A stretch of DNA of 64,000 bases, taken from Peribacillus kribbensis DSM 17871. Lineage in GTDB: Bacteria > Bacillota > Bacilli > Bacillales > DSM-1321. The notes under the pieces are model-generated. The model was given only the letters and a program-made list of their open reading frames with translations. It was not told the origin of the DNA and ran no database searches. Below, piece after piece: positions 15,851 through 23,942 of the stretch (its first letter is position 1; every line of letters starts with the position of its first letter). The stretch spans positions 243,729 through 307,728 of the forward strand of contig NZ_KE387239.1 of NCBI RefSeq assembly GCF_000430765.1, in the 5' to 3' direction. A program made the position numbers and the translations under genes.

Positions 15851-16675
15851 TTAGGAGTTTTCCTTCTGCAGTTCCTTCGATTTCTCTGTACAGCTTTTCA
15901 TGGCAGTAAGGATGGCGGAGCGGAAGTTATGCTGTTCAAGCGCGGCCACTGCCTGGATGGTGGAACCGCCTGGAGTGCATACATGGTCCTTTAGCTCACC
16001 GGGATGCATGCCGGTCTCAAGGACCATTTTGGCCGCGCCGAGCACTGCCTGTGCGGCCATCGTATAGGCCTGTTTCCTTGAGATGCCGTCCCTTACGCCT
16101 CCATCGGCCAGTGCCTCGATCATCATATACACATAAGCGGGTGAAGAGCCGCTTATAGCTGGGACTGAATCCATCAGTTCTTCCTTCAGGACCTCCGTTT
16201 TTCCGAAACTATTAAACAGTTCCAGGATATCCTGGAGTTCCTTGGGAGATACATTTGTATTTGGGCAGATTGCACTCAGGCCTTCTCCGACAAGTGAAGG
16301 TGTGTTCGGCATGGTTCTGATGACCTTTGCCTCCTGGCCCAGCTCCTGCTGCATAAAAGCAAGGGAGATTCCTGCAGCAATGGTAACCACCACAGCTTCC
16401 TTTTTAAGGGAAGGGGTTATTTCCTCGATAATCTTGCGGTGAAGATCCGGTTTAACGGCTAAAAAGATAATATCCGACTGAGCCGTGACTTCGGCATTGC
16501 GAAGGGTTGTATGTATGCCAAATTTATTTCTTACATGCTCAAGTGTTGTGTCAGAAGACGCACTGGCTGTAATCTGGCCAGGAGTGACCGTTTCCTTTGC
16601 CAGCATTCCTTCAATCATGGCCTGTGCCATTTTTCCACAGCCAATAAAGCCTATCTTATGATTCAATTCCTGCAC
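15851..16675 (-). CDS. proC: Pyrroline-5-carboxylate reductase
   Basis: The 274-residue enzyme reduces 1-pyrroline-5-carboxylate to proline with NAD(P)H, the last step of proline synthesis. The Rossmann loop is IGFIGCGKMAQAMIEG at residues 8-23, followed by DIIFLAVKP. The C-terminal dimer domain carries the family signature around VPAISGSSPAYVYMMIEAL and later VCTPGGSTIQAVAALE. Length matches ProC/ProI. It stands as a single gene; B. subtilis keeps several isozymes, so the exact counterpart is not assigned. Confidence 0.95.
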   Translation of the reverse strand: MQELNHKIGFIGCGKMAQAMIEGMLAKETVTPGQITASASSDTTLEHVRNKFGIHTTLRNAEVTAQSDIIFLAVKPDLHRKIIEEITPSLKKEAVVVTIAAGISLAFMQQELGQEAKVIRTMPNTPSLVGEGLSAICPNTNVSPKELQDILELFNSFGKTEVLKEELMDSVPAISGSSPAYVYMMIEALADGGVRDGISRKQAYTMAAQAVLGAAKMVLETGMHPGELKDHVCTPGGSTIQAVAALEQHNFRSAILTAMKSCTEKSKELQKENS

Positions 16676-16745
16676 CTCGTTCTTTTTGGGATATGGGAGT
16701 TATTATACTCTTATTGACGATTGAAACAACAGAAAAGAAAAAAAT

Positions 16746-16767
16746 CCCTGTCCGCATCTGGACAGGG
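16746..16767 (-). terminator. Terminator of the S-box operon
   Basis: CCCTGTCC (16746-16753) pairs with GGACAGGG (16760-16767), with an A-rich stretch on the left that becomes the U tract for minus-strand RNA from 16784. Confidence 0.85.
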
Positions 16768-16783
16768 CAGGAGAAGAAGCTTA

Positions 16784-17731
16784 TCAGCTTAGAACAGCCT
16801 GCTTTTCGAGCTCGGCCGCGAAGAATTTGGCTGCCTCAAGCATACCATATTTTCCTGCTTTTGCTTCCGCTTCAGAATTATAGTTGGTATTGGTGTTGAT
16901 ATCATAGGTGAAAATTTCACCTTTTTCATTTCGGATAAATTCGATTCCGGCTACCTCTATGGAATTGGCTTTAAGGAATTTCTCATATTTTTCTATGATT
17001 TCTTCCTGGAAATCTTCGATAATCTGGAATTTCGGCTTCTGTTCTGCCGCCTCACCGGCCGGGCAGAATAAATCGCCGATCTGGCAGGCATCAGCCGGGC
17101 AGAGCTCAAAGCCTTCTGAAGTATCCACCCTTACAGCATAAACAAATTTTCCGCCAATGAATTCACAGCGGGTAATATAAGATTCCGGTGATTTGATATA
17201 TTCCTGTACAAGTGTAATTCCATCAACCGGCTCCTCGAAATCCGGGCTTTCCAGATATTCTTCAAGGGCTGCAAGAGAATGGAACAAACGGACGCCCAGG
17301 CCTTTGCCCGCTCTGTTATGCTTTGTAATGAACGAAGGGGTATCCAGCTTCACGGCTGCCGTGAAAATTTCATCCTTGCCTATTGCAGCAAGAGTCTTTG
17401 GAGTTTTAATCCCTGCAGCCTCAAGTGCGGTATACTGATTGACTTTGCTCAGCTCGAGTCTTAGAGCCCGGCTGCCATTGATGACTCTGCGGCCATGGCT
17501 TTCAAGCCAGGATAGGACCGCTTCCGTAAGCTCTGGTGCATACCGGTGCTCCCTTGTATGGGAGGAGGCGCTCATCCTGCTGTAAAAAACGCCTTCCGGA
17601 GGCTCTGATGTCAGATCGACGATTCCGCGGTCAAGGAACATTTCTTCATAAGGGACACCAAGTTCTTCCAGGCGATTGGTCAAATGCGTTGTCCACTCCG
17701 TATTTTCATGGATGATATATAATTTACTCAA
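16784..17731 (-). CDS. ATP-grasp amide ligase-like protein in a SAM-riboswitch operon
   Basis: A 315-residue protein with a RimK/glutathione-synthetase-like ATP-grasp fold. The N-terminal part (1-100) has LYIIHENTEWTTHL and FYSRMSASSHTRE. The ATP-grasp part has the glycine-rich loop ITKHNRAGKGLGVRLF (about 145-160), VQEYIKSPESYITRCEF, and a metal-binding end with VAGIEFIRNEKGEIFTYDIN then TNTNYN. Such enzymes join a carboxylate to an amine using ATP. It follows the luciferase-like gene by 17 bases and ends at a terminator, so it is controlled by the SAM riboswitch. A role in sulfur assimilation or in modifying a sulfur metabolite is inference. Confidence 0.72.
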   Translation of the reverse strand: MSKLYIIHENTEWTTHLTNRLEELGVPYEEMFLDRGIVDLTSEPPEGVFYSRMSASSHTREHRYAPELTEAVLSWLESHGRRVINGSRALRLELSKVNQYTALEAAGIKTPKTLAAIGKDEIFTAAVKLDTPSFITKHNRAGKGLGVRLFHSLAALEEYLESPDFEEPVDGITLVQEYIKSPESYITRCEFIGGKFVYAVRVDTSEGFELCPADACQIGDLFCPAGEAAEQKPKFQIIEDFQEEIIEKYEKFLKANSIEVAGIEFIRNEKGEIFTYDINTNTNYNSEAEAKAGKYGMLEAAKFFAAELEKQAVLS

Positions 17732-17748
17732 GATTCTTCCTCCTCAGG

Positions 17749-18801
17749 TTAAGCTTGTACCCGTATTTTTCTTTTTTCCTCTATTAGAGGCATAACCTTC
17801 TCTGAAAATCTCTGCATTTCTTCAAGCTGCGGCGAGAATTGAAGCAGCAGAAGATCAACGCCCGCTTCCTCATAGTCGAGGATTTTTTCCGCAATCTGTT
17901 CAGGAGTCCCAATTAAATCCGGTCTCAAACCGCGGTTGGAAACCGAATAATCGTAAAGCTTGATCTGCTGCTCAAGCTGAGATTTCGTTGTAAAATCGTT
18001 ATAGCCTGCGTAAGCGCTGGATTCCTTTACATCTGTAATTCTTGCGAGCTCCTGCTGGGCTTCCTCTTCTGTATCCCGGCAGACAATATAGGCCGCCATC
18101 CCGAAGGATTGAAAAGGCACCTTGCCGGAAGCGCTGCGCTTTTCCTTCATATCCGCTATTTTTGCACCGATTTCCTCCACGGTTCCTCCGTGCATCACAT
18201 ACGCATCACAATGGTCCACAATCGCCTGCTTGCCTCTTGGGCTTTCACCGCCGGCATATAGAATGGGATTCGGCTTTTGGACCGGTTTCGGCTCTAAATG
18301 GGCATTTTGGATATCGTAAAACTTCCCTTTATAGCTGAACGTTTCCTCTGTCCACAATCCTTTTAGTACCGCTAAGAATTCTTCTGTCCGGTCATAGCGC
18401 TCATCGTGCTCCGTAAAGATTCCGCCGTACTGCCTTGCTTCTTCTTCCCACCAGGCGGAGACCACATTCAGGGTAAACCGTCCATTGCTGATCTGGTCAA
18501 TGTTTGCCGCCATTTTGGCGGTAACCGCAGGATTATGGAATCCAGGCCGGACCGCAGTCATTATTTCGATTTTTTCTGTGACAGATGCAAGCGCTGCCGC
18601 AGTTGTCCAAGCTTCAAGTGAATCGTGCTCAGGACCCTTTATATCATTTAAATACAGCTCAGCAATGAGTGTTGTGCTATAGCCCCAGTTTTCTGCGGAC
18701 TGCATCACTTTTTTTGCATACTCAAAGGTAGGAGGCATCTGCTCGTTTTCTACATTCCTAAGCCAGCCTCCGAAGATAGGAAGCCAAAATCCATACTTCA
18801 T
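17749..18801 (-). CDS. LLM-class flavin-dependent monooxygenase (SsuD/SfnG-like)
   Basis: I start at ATG 18801, behind TTTTAGGAG, giving 350 residues; the longer frame would begin with TTG inside the riboswitch terminator. The protein is a bacterial-luciferase-like TIM barrel: KYGFWLPIFGGW at the start, SNGRFTLNVVSAWWEEEARQ near 120-140, and ILYAGGESPRGKQ near 195-207. FMNH2-dependent relatives release sulfite from alkanesulfonates or attack dimethyl sulfone. Control by a SAM-I riboswitch supports a sulfur-scavenging role. No ABC transporter or flavin reductase is adjacent; an ATP-grasp gene follows instead. Confidence 0.87.
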   Translation of the reverse strand: MKYGFWLPIFGGWLRNVENEQMPPTFEYAKKVMQSAENWGYSTTLIAELYLNDIKGPEHDSLEAWTTAAALASVTEKIEIMTAVRPGFHNPAVTAKMAANIDQISNGRFTLNVVSAWWEEEARQYGGIFTEHDERYDRTEEFLAVLKGLWTEETFSYKGKFYDIQNAHLEPKPVQKPNPILYAGGESPRGKQAIVDHCDAYVMHGGTVEEIGAKIADMKEKRSASGKVPFQSFGMAAYIVCRDTEEEAQQELARITDVKESSAYAGYNDFTTKSQLEQQIKLYDYSVSNRGLRPDLIGTPEQIAEKILDYEEAGVDLLLLQFSPQLEEMQRFSEKVMPLIEEKRKIRVQA

Positions 18802-18832
18802 CTGTCCCACACTCCTAAAATCTGTATAACGC

Positions 18833-18861
18833 AAAAAAACTTCCTCGATAAGAAGAAGTTT
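18833..18861 (-). terminator. Riboswitch-controlled terminator
   Basis: AACTTC and GAAGTT arms (18838-18860 region) form a hairpin followed by a U run on the minus strand. Its loop side carries CTTATC, which can pair with the 3' strand of riboswitch stem P1 (GATAAG), giving the usual antiterminator choice. Confidence 0.8.
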
Positions 18862-18877
18862 GGCATTTAGCTTCAGT

Positions 18878-18975
18878 CTTATCTTTCAGAACTACGTCTG
18901 CTGGATTTAGCACCTTACTGAATATCAGTGGTTGCCGGGCTTCAAAGGGCCATTCCCTCCGCCTCTCGTGATAAG
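18878..18975 (-). ncRNA. SAM-I (S-box) riboswitch
   Basis: Read on the minus strand, the leader shows the conserved S-box elements: P1 arms CTTATC and GATAAG (18970-18975, 18878-18883), GAGAGGCGGAGGGAATGGCC, GAAGCCCGGCAACC, GGTGCTAAATCC and the closing TGAAAGATAAG. SAM binding should stabilise P1 and allow the terminator at 18833-18861, so the monooxygenase/ATP-grasp operon is off when SAM (sulfur) is plentiful. Confidence 0.93.
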
Positions 18976-18994
18976 AAATATTTAATTCGAATTA

Positions 18995-19023
18995 ATCCTA
19001 CCATAGATGCAGACTTTAGACAA
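18995..19023 (-). promoter_or_regulatory. Sigma-A promoter of the S-box operon
   Basis: On the minus strand TTGTCT (19018-19023) and TAGGAT (18995-19000) are separated by 17 bases, 20 bases before the riboswitch. Confidence 0.7.
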
Positions 19024-19171
19024 GTAAAGTAACCTATTATTCTAAATTATCTGACCTTATTTTTGGAAGATTACGGAAATAGAATCTCTCTTCCAAATAT
19101 GCTTTAGTAACGGAAGCACCTCTGGTACATTTAGAAGGACAGGCAAATACTCGCGCAGGAGGACGTCCCCT

Positions 19172-19756
19172 TTGATATTATTAATCGATAATTATGATTC
19201 ATTTACATACAATTTGTATCAATATATCCTGGAGCTCGGGGAAGAATGCAGAATTGCGAGGAATGATGAAATTACAGTGGAAGAGGCTCTAAGCCTCGAT
19301 CCCGAGTCTATCATTCTATCACCAGGTCCCGGAAAACCGGCAGATGCGGGAATATGCCTCGAACTGATCCGGAGGCTGCATCAGGAAGTGCCTATGCTGG
19401 GCATCTGCCTGGGGCATCAGGCTATAGCAGAGGCATTTGGCGGCAGGGCAGTCAAAGCCAGAAGGCCCATGCACGGCAAAGTATCCCTTATTAACCATGA
19501 CCATAAAACCATCTTTAGGAACATTGAAGGACCATTCTCGGTTACCAGATATCATTCATTAATTGCTGAAAAATCCACCCTTCCTTCCTGCCTGCAGATT
19601 TCTGCAGAGGCAGAAGACGGCGAAATCATGGCGCTGCGGCACCGGACTTCTCCAATAGAGGGACTGCAATTCCATCCTGAATCCATCATGTCTGAGCACG
19701 GACATGAGCTGCTTCAGACCTTTATCCATAGCTATAAAAGGCAGGTTAAACAATGA
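19172..19756 (+). CDS. pabA: Aminodeoxychorismate synthase glutamine amidotransferase (PabA/TrpG)
   Basis: A 194-residue class I glutamine amidotransferase that supplies ammonia for 4-amino-4-deoxychorismate (folate) synthesis. The triad is visible: nucleophile Cys in MLGICLGHQAIAEAFGG (near residue 79), and His/Glu in GLQFHPESIMSEHG (near 170). The start is TTG 19172, nine bases after AGGAGG (19157-19162). The stop overlaps the ATG of pabBC by four bases, so the subunits are translationally coupled. In bacilli the same protein can also serve anthranilate synthase. Confidence 0.92.
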   Translation: MILLIDNYDSFTYNLYQYILELGEECRIARNDEITVEEALSLDPESIILSPGPGKPADAGICLELIRRLHQEVPMLGICLGHQAIAEAFGGRAVKARRPMHGKVSLINHDHKTIFRNIEGPFSVTRYHSLIAEKSTLPSCLQISAEAEDGEIMALRHRTSPIEGLQFHPESIMSEHGHELLQTFIHSYKRQVKQ

Positions 19757-21495
19757 CTATAAAGAAGCCTTATCTCCAATTTGATTTTTCTGATTCAGAC
19801 AGGCATCAAAAGCCGCTTGTATTTTCGAATCCTATTGCCATCCTGGAAGCGCGCCGTCTGGATGAGGTGTTGGGCATGCTGGAGAAAGTGGAAAGATTTG
19901 TACAGGAAGGAAAGTATGCGGCCGGTTATGTTTCCTATGAAGCAGCGCCTGCTTTTGAAAAGTCCTTCAAGGTACAGAAAAACCCTAAGATGCCGCTCAT
20001 CTGGTTTGGCATTTATGATGCGCCGCAGTCAGAAGACATTTCCAGAGTTCCGCTCCCTTTTCATGTGTCAGACTGGAAGTCCCCCTGGAGCAGAGAAAAG
20101 TACCAGGCAGGCTTTGAAAAAATAAAAAACGAGATAGAAGAAGGCAATACCTATCAGGTCAATTATACAATGAGGCTGAGATCACGGTTTGAAGGAGATT
20201 CTTTTGCTTTCTATAAGCAGCTTTCAAAGGCGCAGTCCTCCAAGTACTGTGCATACCTGGACATTGGCGAATACAGCATCTTATCCGCTTCCCCGGAATT
20301 GTTCTTTAAGCTTGAGAATCATAAAGTAACAACGCGGCCGATGAAAGGGACCGTCCAGAGAGGGAGGACGCTGCAAGAAGACCGAGGAAATGCAGAGTGG
20401 CTGTACAACTCTGAGAAGAATCGGTCTGAAAATTTGATGATCGTGGATTTGCTGAGAAATGATCTGGGAAGAATTGCAAAGGCGGGAACCGTAAAAGTGC
20501 CGGAATTATTTGCGATTGAGAAATATCCGACAGTCTGGCAGATGACCTCTGGGATTACAGGAGAGCTTCAACCGAGATGCACATTTCTTGATGTGTTCAA
20601 AGCCCTTTTCCCCTGCGGTTCTATCACCGGAGCTCCTAAGATCAGTACGATGGGCATCATTACGGAAGTGGAGGATGAGCCAAGGGAGGTGTACTGCGGG
20701 GCCATCGGCTATATTACACCTGAAGGAAAAGCTGTGTTTAATGTGCCAATCCGTACGGTTTCGATCCATAATCAATCCGGTGAAGCCTGCTATGGAGCAG
20801 GAGGGGGAATTACCTGGGATTCAGGAATGAAGGATGAGTATCATGAAGCATTTGTAAAAGCCAGGCTGTTAACCCAGAAGCCGTTCCATTTTGAATTGCT
20901 GGAATCTCTCAGGCTGGAGGAAGGCGGCTATTTTATTCTGCCCGAACACATGGAAAGGCTTCAAAATTCGGCGGAATACTTTGACTTTCCATTTGAAGAA
21001 AAGAAGGTGCTAGAGGCTCTGCGTGCATTTGCTGAGAAGCATAAAAACGGTCTATGGAAGGTAAGATGCCTCTTAAGTCCAAATGGGGATCTAAATGTCG
21101 AAGGAGCAGAATTGTCCAAGAATGAAGATGGGGTCACATGCTCCCTGGCCCAAAAGCCCATTTCTTCCGACAATATCTTTTTATATCATAAAACTACCAA
21201 CCGGAAAGTGTATGATGATTTCAAAAAGGAAGGCACAGACTTCGACGTTCTGCTGTGGAATGAGCGCGGAGAACTCACGGAATTCACCTTCGGCAGCCTG
21301 GTTCTTGAACTGAAAGGAGAGCTCCTGACCCCTCCCGTCTCAAGCGGTCTCCTGCCGGGAACCTTCAGGGAACATCTCCTTAAAACCGGAAAAATCAAAG
21401 AACAAACCCTCACAAAAAGCGATCTAGAAAAAGCCCAAAACACCTGGCACATAAACAGCGTGAGGAAATGGGTCAAGGTGAAACTAAAAGCGTAG
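19753..21495 (+). CDS. pabB: Fused aminodeoxychorismate synthase component I and ADC lyase (PabBC)
   Basis: A 580-residue two-domain protein. Residues 1-370 are the chorismate-binding domain of PabB: EEGNTYQVNYTMRLRS, SASPELFFKL, RPMKGTVQRG, FPCGSITGAPKISTM and GAGGGITWDS. Residues 375-580 are a class IV aminotransferase-fold lyase (PabC type) with the PLP lysine in YHKTTNRK and ELTEFTFGSL. One chain therefore turns chorismate plus ammonia from PabA into p-aminobenzoate for folate. B. subtilis has separate pabB and pabC, so the fusion is a difference. Its last codons and stop lie at the edge of a dispersed repeat. Confidence 0.93.
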   Translation: MTIKKPYLQFDFSDSDRHQKPLVFSNPIAILEARRLDEVLGMLEKVERFVQEGKYAAGYVSYEAAPAFEKSFKVQKNPKMPLIWFGIYDAPQSEDISRVPLPFHVSDWKSPWSREKYQAGFEKIKNEIEEGNTYQVNYTMRLRSRFEGDSFAFYKQLSKAQSSKYCAYLDIGEYSILSASPELFFKLENHKVTTRPMKGTVQRGRTLQEDRGNAEWLYNSEKNRSENLMIVDLLRNDLGRIAKAGTVKVPELFAIEKYPTVWQMTSGITGELQPRCTFLDVFKALFPCGSITGAPKISTMGIITEVEDEPREVYCGAIGYITPEGKAVFNVPIRTVSIHNQSGEACYGAGGGITWDSGMKDEYHEAFVKARLLTQKPFHFELLESLRLEEGGYFILPEHMERLQNSAEYFDFPFEEKKVLEALRAFAEKHKNGLWKVRCLLSPNGDLNVEGAELSKNEDGVTCSLAQKPISSDNIFLYHKTTNRKVYDDFKKEGTDFDVLLWNERGELTEFTFGSLVLELKGELLTPPVSSGLLPGTFREHLLKTGKIKEQTLTKSDLEKAQNTWHINSVRKWVKVKLKA

Positions 21496-21710
21496 AACGG
21501 TGCTTTTCAAACTAAAACTCATGTGGTGCAGTATGATGCACGATCTATTTAGATAAACATGCCATTTTGAAAAGCAGACATCCGAAAAGCATAAGACGAG
21601 CTGGCTATGGGGAGCGGTCTTCTCCCCATGGACTGATTGGCTTATGACTCGAGGATGTCAGTTCGGAGCTGGATATGCCTAAAGCTGAAAGCAGTGCCTT
21701 CCGAGCTAAA
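21485..21710 (+). repeat. Dispersed hairpin repeat, copy 1
   Basis: The stretch from the last codons of pabBC carries AGAACGGTGCTTTTC, AAGCATAAGACGAGC, a GGGGAG...CTCCCC hairpin and TGATTGGCTTATGACTCGAG. The same string of modules recurs at 42.1, 46.9 and 47.1 kb, and in diverged form at 26.3-26.6 kb, in either orientation. It fills the 336-base gap 21496-21831, which has no gene. Confidence 0.75.
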
Positions 21711-21801
21711 CTTTAAATAGTATACATGACCAGCCATAAAAGTTTATAAAGACTCTCTCAATTGGAAGGCAGAGACCTGTCAAGCACAAGAATTCATATA
21801 G

Positions 21802-21829
21802 AAAAAAGCGGCAGCCTGCCGCTTTTTTT
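21802..21829. terminator. Bidirectional terminator
   Basis: AAAAAAGCGGCAG (21802-21814) pairs with CTGCCGCTTTTTTT (21816-21829); it directly precedes the stop codon of the minus-strand gene at 21832. Confidence 0.9.
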
Positions 21830-21831
21830 AA

Positions 21832-22074
21832 TCAGCACCAACCGCCCTGATCGCAGTCGGTGTATTTCATGTCTGGTGTTTCCGTTACATCAACGGTTTG
21901 GTAGATGCGGTCGTTTTCGGCTTGATAGCCGTCTTCTAGTGCATATGCAATTCCACTATCAGAGTGAGTAACCTTTCCGATTCTGTCTTCTCCGGAAAAC
22001 AGATTCATTTCCCCGTTTTCAATCCTGCCTACGACTCCCTCGGTGATATCTACCTGTGTTTGCTTAAGTACCAT
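21832..22074 (-). CDS. Small protein, 80 aa, possibly YusG-like
   Basis: The 80-residue product is acidic and strand-rich: VDITEGVVGRIENGEMNLF near the start, IAYALEDGYQAENDRIYQ in the middle, and a conserved-looking tail KYTDCDQGGWC. It has an AAAGGA ribosome site. The character recalls the small YusG-type proteins that bacilli carry in the yus region, but that is a memory-based suggestion. The role is unknown; the C-terminal Cys pair is the most distinctive trait. Confidence 0.65.
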   Translation of the reverse strand: MVLKQTQVDITEGVVGRIENGEMNLFSGEDRIGKVTHSDSGIAYALEDGYQAENDRIYQTVDVTETPDMKYTDCDQGGWC

Positions 22075-22385
22075 TGAAAACAGTCCTTTCTTTTTGTTTT
22101 ATCATTTCCCTTGGTTCATGAAACATTCCAAAAATAATTTTGTGCAATAGTAAATTCCGCAAAACAAGGAATGTATGGATTCTATCCCTCATAATGCGAT
22201 GCTGTGCTATGCTAAAGGTTTTATTGGTATAAATCCATATGCATAGGATTTTTGTGAACTTCCTGCCCATTATTATAGTTGTAAAATGCGTTCCTTATAT
22301 TGGCTGGTTTAGAGATCCCGAATTCATGGTATTTATAAACATCAGCTGATAACTAGTTCTTAAACAACAATTTCGGGGTGTAATT
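22075..22385. other. Intergenic region between divergent genes
   Basis: 311 bases holding the 5' regions of the YusG-like gene and the permease gene. I see AT-rich promoter-like sequence but no riboswitch elements; in particular the lysine riboswitch present before the paralogous permease is absent here. Confidence 0.5.
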
Positions 22386-23891
22386 ATGGAACATACAGAA
22401 GTAAGAAGAACCAAGGCTGCTTCAGGCAGGCTGGGAAATGCAATCATAGCCACTAAACAAAAAACAGGCTTAAAGCGCAAGCTTCAGGCCAGACATATCA
22501 CAATGATCTCATTGGGAGGAACCATCGGCACAGGCTTATTCCTGGCCAGCGGGAATGCCGTTCATAGCGCAGGCCCTGGCGGTGCGCTGCTTGCCTATGG
22601 ATTAGTAGGAATCATGGTATTCTTTCTGATGACAAGCCTGGCAGAGCTGGCGTCATATATGCCGGTCGCAGGTTCCTTCAGTGTTTATTCTTCAAGGTTT
22701 GTAGATGAATCCCTGGGGTTTGCCATGGGCTGGAATTATTGGTACAGCTGGGCTGTCACCATCGCGGCAGAGCTGTCGGCAGTCGTACTGGTCATGAAAT
22801 ATTGGTTTCCTCATACCCCTTCACTATTATGGAGCGGGTTAACACTAGCTATTTTATTTCTTTTAAATGTCCTCTCAGTAAAAAGCTTCGGAGAATCTGA
22901 ATATTGGTTCTCACTCATTAAAGTCGTTACCATTATCATTTTCATCGCTGTAGGCATCTTAATGATCTTCGGAATCATGGGCGGGGAGGCACCAGGCTTT
23001 AAAAACTTCACCGTCGGCGATGCACCGGTGCACGGCGGACTGATGTCGGTTCTTGGTATCTTTATGGCTGCCGGCTTTTCCTTCCAGGGAACTGAACTGC
23101 TCGGGGTAACGGCAGGGGAAAGTAAAGATCCGAAAAAGCATGTTCCGAAAGCCATTAAGCAGGTTTTCTGGAGAATATTATTATTTTATATCCTGACGAT
23201 TGCCATCATTGGCCTGATTATTCCTTACACTACTCCGGAGCTGGCGACCAGTGATGATATTACAGTCAGCCCATTTACACTGGTTTTTGAAAAGGTGGGA
23301 TTTGCGTTTGCGACCTCTGTGATGAATGCAATTATCCTGACTGCGATCTTATCAGCGGGGAATTCAGGGATGTACGCTTGTGCGCGCATGCTCTGGAATA
23401 TGGCGAAAGAAGGGCAGGCGCCGAAGGTTTTTGGGAAAGTGACAAAAAGCGGGATTCCATTAAATGCACTGATCCTTACAGCGCTTGTAGGCTGCTTGGC
23501 TTTTCTTTCCTCCTTATTTGGAGATGGTGTGGTTTACACCTGGCTGTTGAATGCTGCAGGTCTCTCCGGGTTTATCGCATGGATTGGGATTGCGGTAAGT
23601 CATTATAGATTCAGGAAGGCTTATGTGGCACAGGGGAGAAGCCTGGAAGATTTGCCATATCGTGCAAAATGGTTTCCTTTCGGACCGATTTTTGCCTTTG
23701 CACTCTGCGCCTTCATCATCATCGGGCAGAACTATTCCGCCTTCACTGAAGGGCCGATTGATTGGAAGGGGATGCTTGTATCTTATATCAGCCTTCCATT
23801 GTTCTTTATTTTATGGTTTGGCTATAAATTCATAAAGAAAACGAAGGTTGTTAAGCTTGCTGACTGTGATTTAAGCCCGACCAAACATTAG
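22386..23891 (+). CDS. Lysine-permease-like APC transporter (paralogue without riboswitch)
   Basis: A 501-residue amino acid permease with 12 membrane segments of the AAT/LysP subgroup: RHITMISLGGTIGTGLFLAS at helix 1, MPVAGSFSVYSSRFVDES, FSFQGTELLGVTAGESKDP and SAGNSGMYACARMLW. It is closely similar, segment by segment, to the convergent gene at 23943-25397 but has about 20 extra N-terminal residues and no lysine riboswitch. Basic amino acid uptake is probable; lysine versus arginine or histidine cannot be told. A shared bidirectional terminator separates the two tails. Confidence 0.85.
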   Translation: MEHTEVRRTKAASGRLGNAIIATKQKTGLKRKLQARHITMISLGGTIGTGLFLASGNAVHSAGPGGALLAYGLVGIMVFFLMTSLAELASYMPVAGSFSVYSSRFVDESLGFAMGWNYWYSWAVTIAAELSAVVLVMKYWFPHTPSLLWSGLTLAILFLLNVLSVKSFGESEYWFSLIKVVTIIIFIAVGILMIFGIMGGEAPGFKNFTVGDAPVHGGLMSVLGIFMAAGFSFQGTELLGVTAGESKDPKKHVPKAIKQVFWRILLFYILTIAIIGLIIPYTTPELATSDDITVSPFTLVFEKVGFAFATSVMNAIILTAILSAGNSGMYACARMLWNMAKEGQAPKVFGKVTKSGIPLNALILTALVGCLAFLSSLFGDGVVYTWLLNAAGLSGFIAWIGIAVSHYRFRKAYVAQGRSLEDLPYRAKWFPFGPIFAFALCAFIIIGQNYSAFTEGPIDWKGMLVSYISLPLFFILWFGYKFIKKTKVVKLADCDLSPTKH

Positions 23892-23907
23892 GAAAAAAAT
23901 CAAAATA

Positions 23908-23936
23908 AAAGGCCCCTATCAGCTGTAGGGGCCTTT
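23908..23936. terminator. Bidirectional terminator between permease paralogues
   Basis: AAAGGCCCCTA (23908-23918) pairs perfectly with TAGGGGCCTTT (23926-23936). Confidence 0.85.
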
Positions 23937-23942
23937 CGTATG

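Noticed and set aside
18802-18834. 11-residue extension of the monooxygenase from a TTG
   Set aside because: The TTG is in the U tract of the S-box terminator; ATG 18801 follows a ribosome site.
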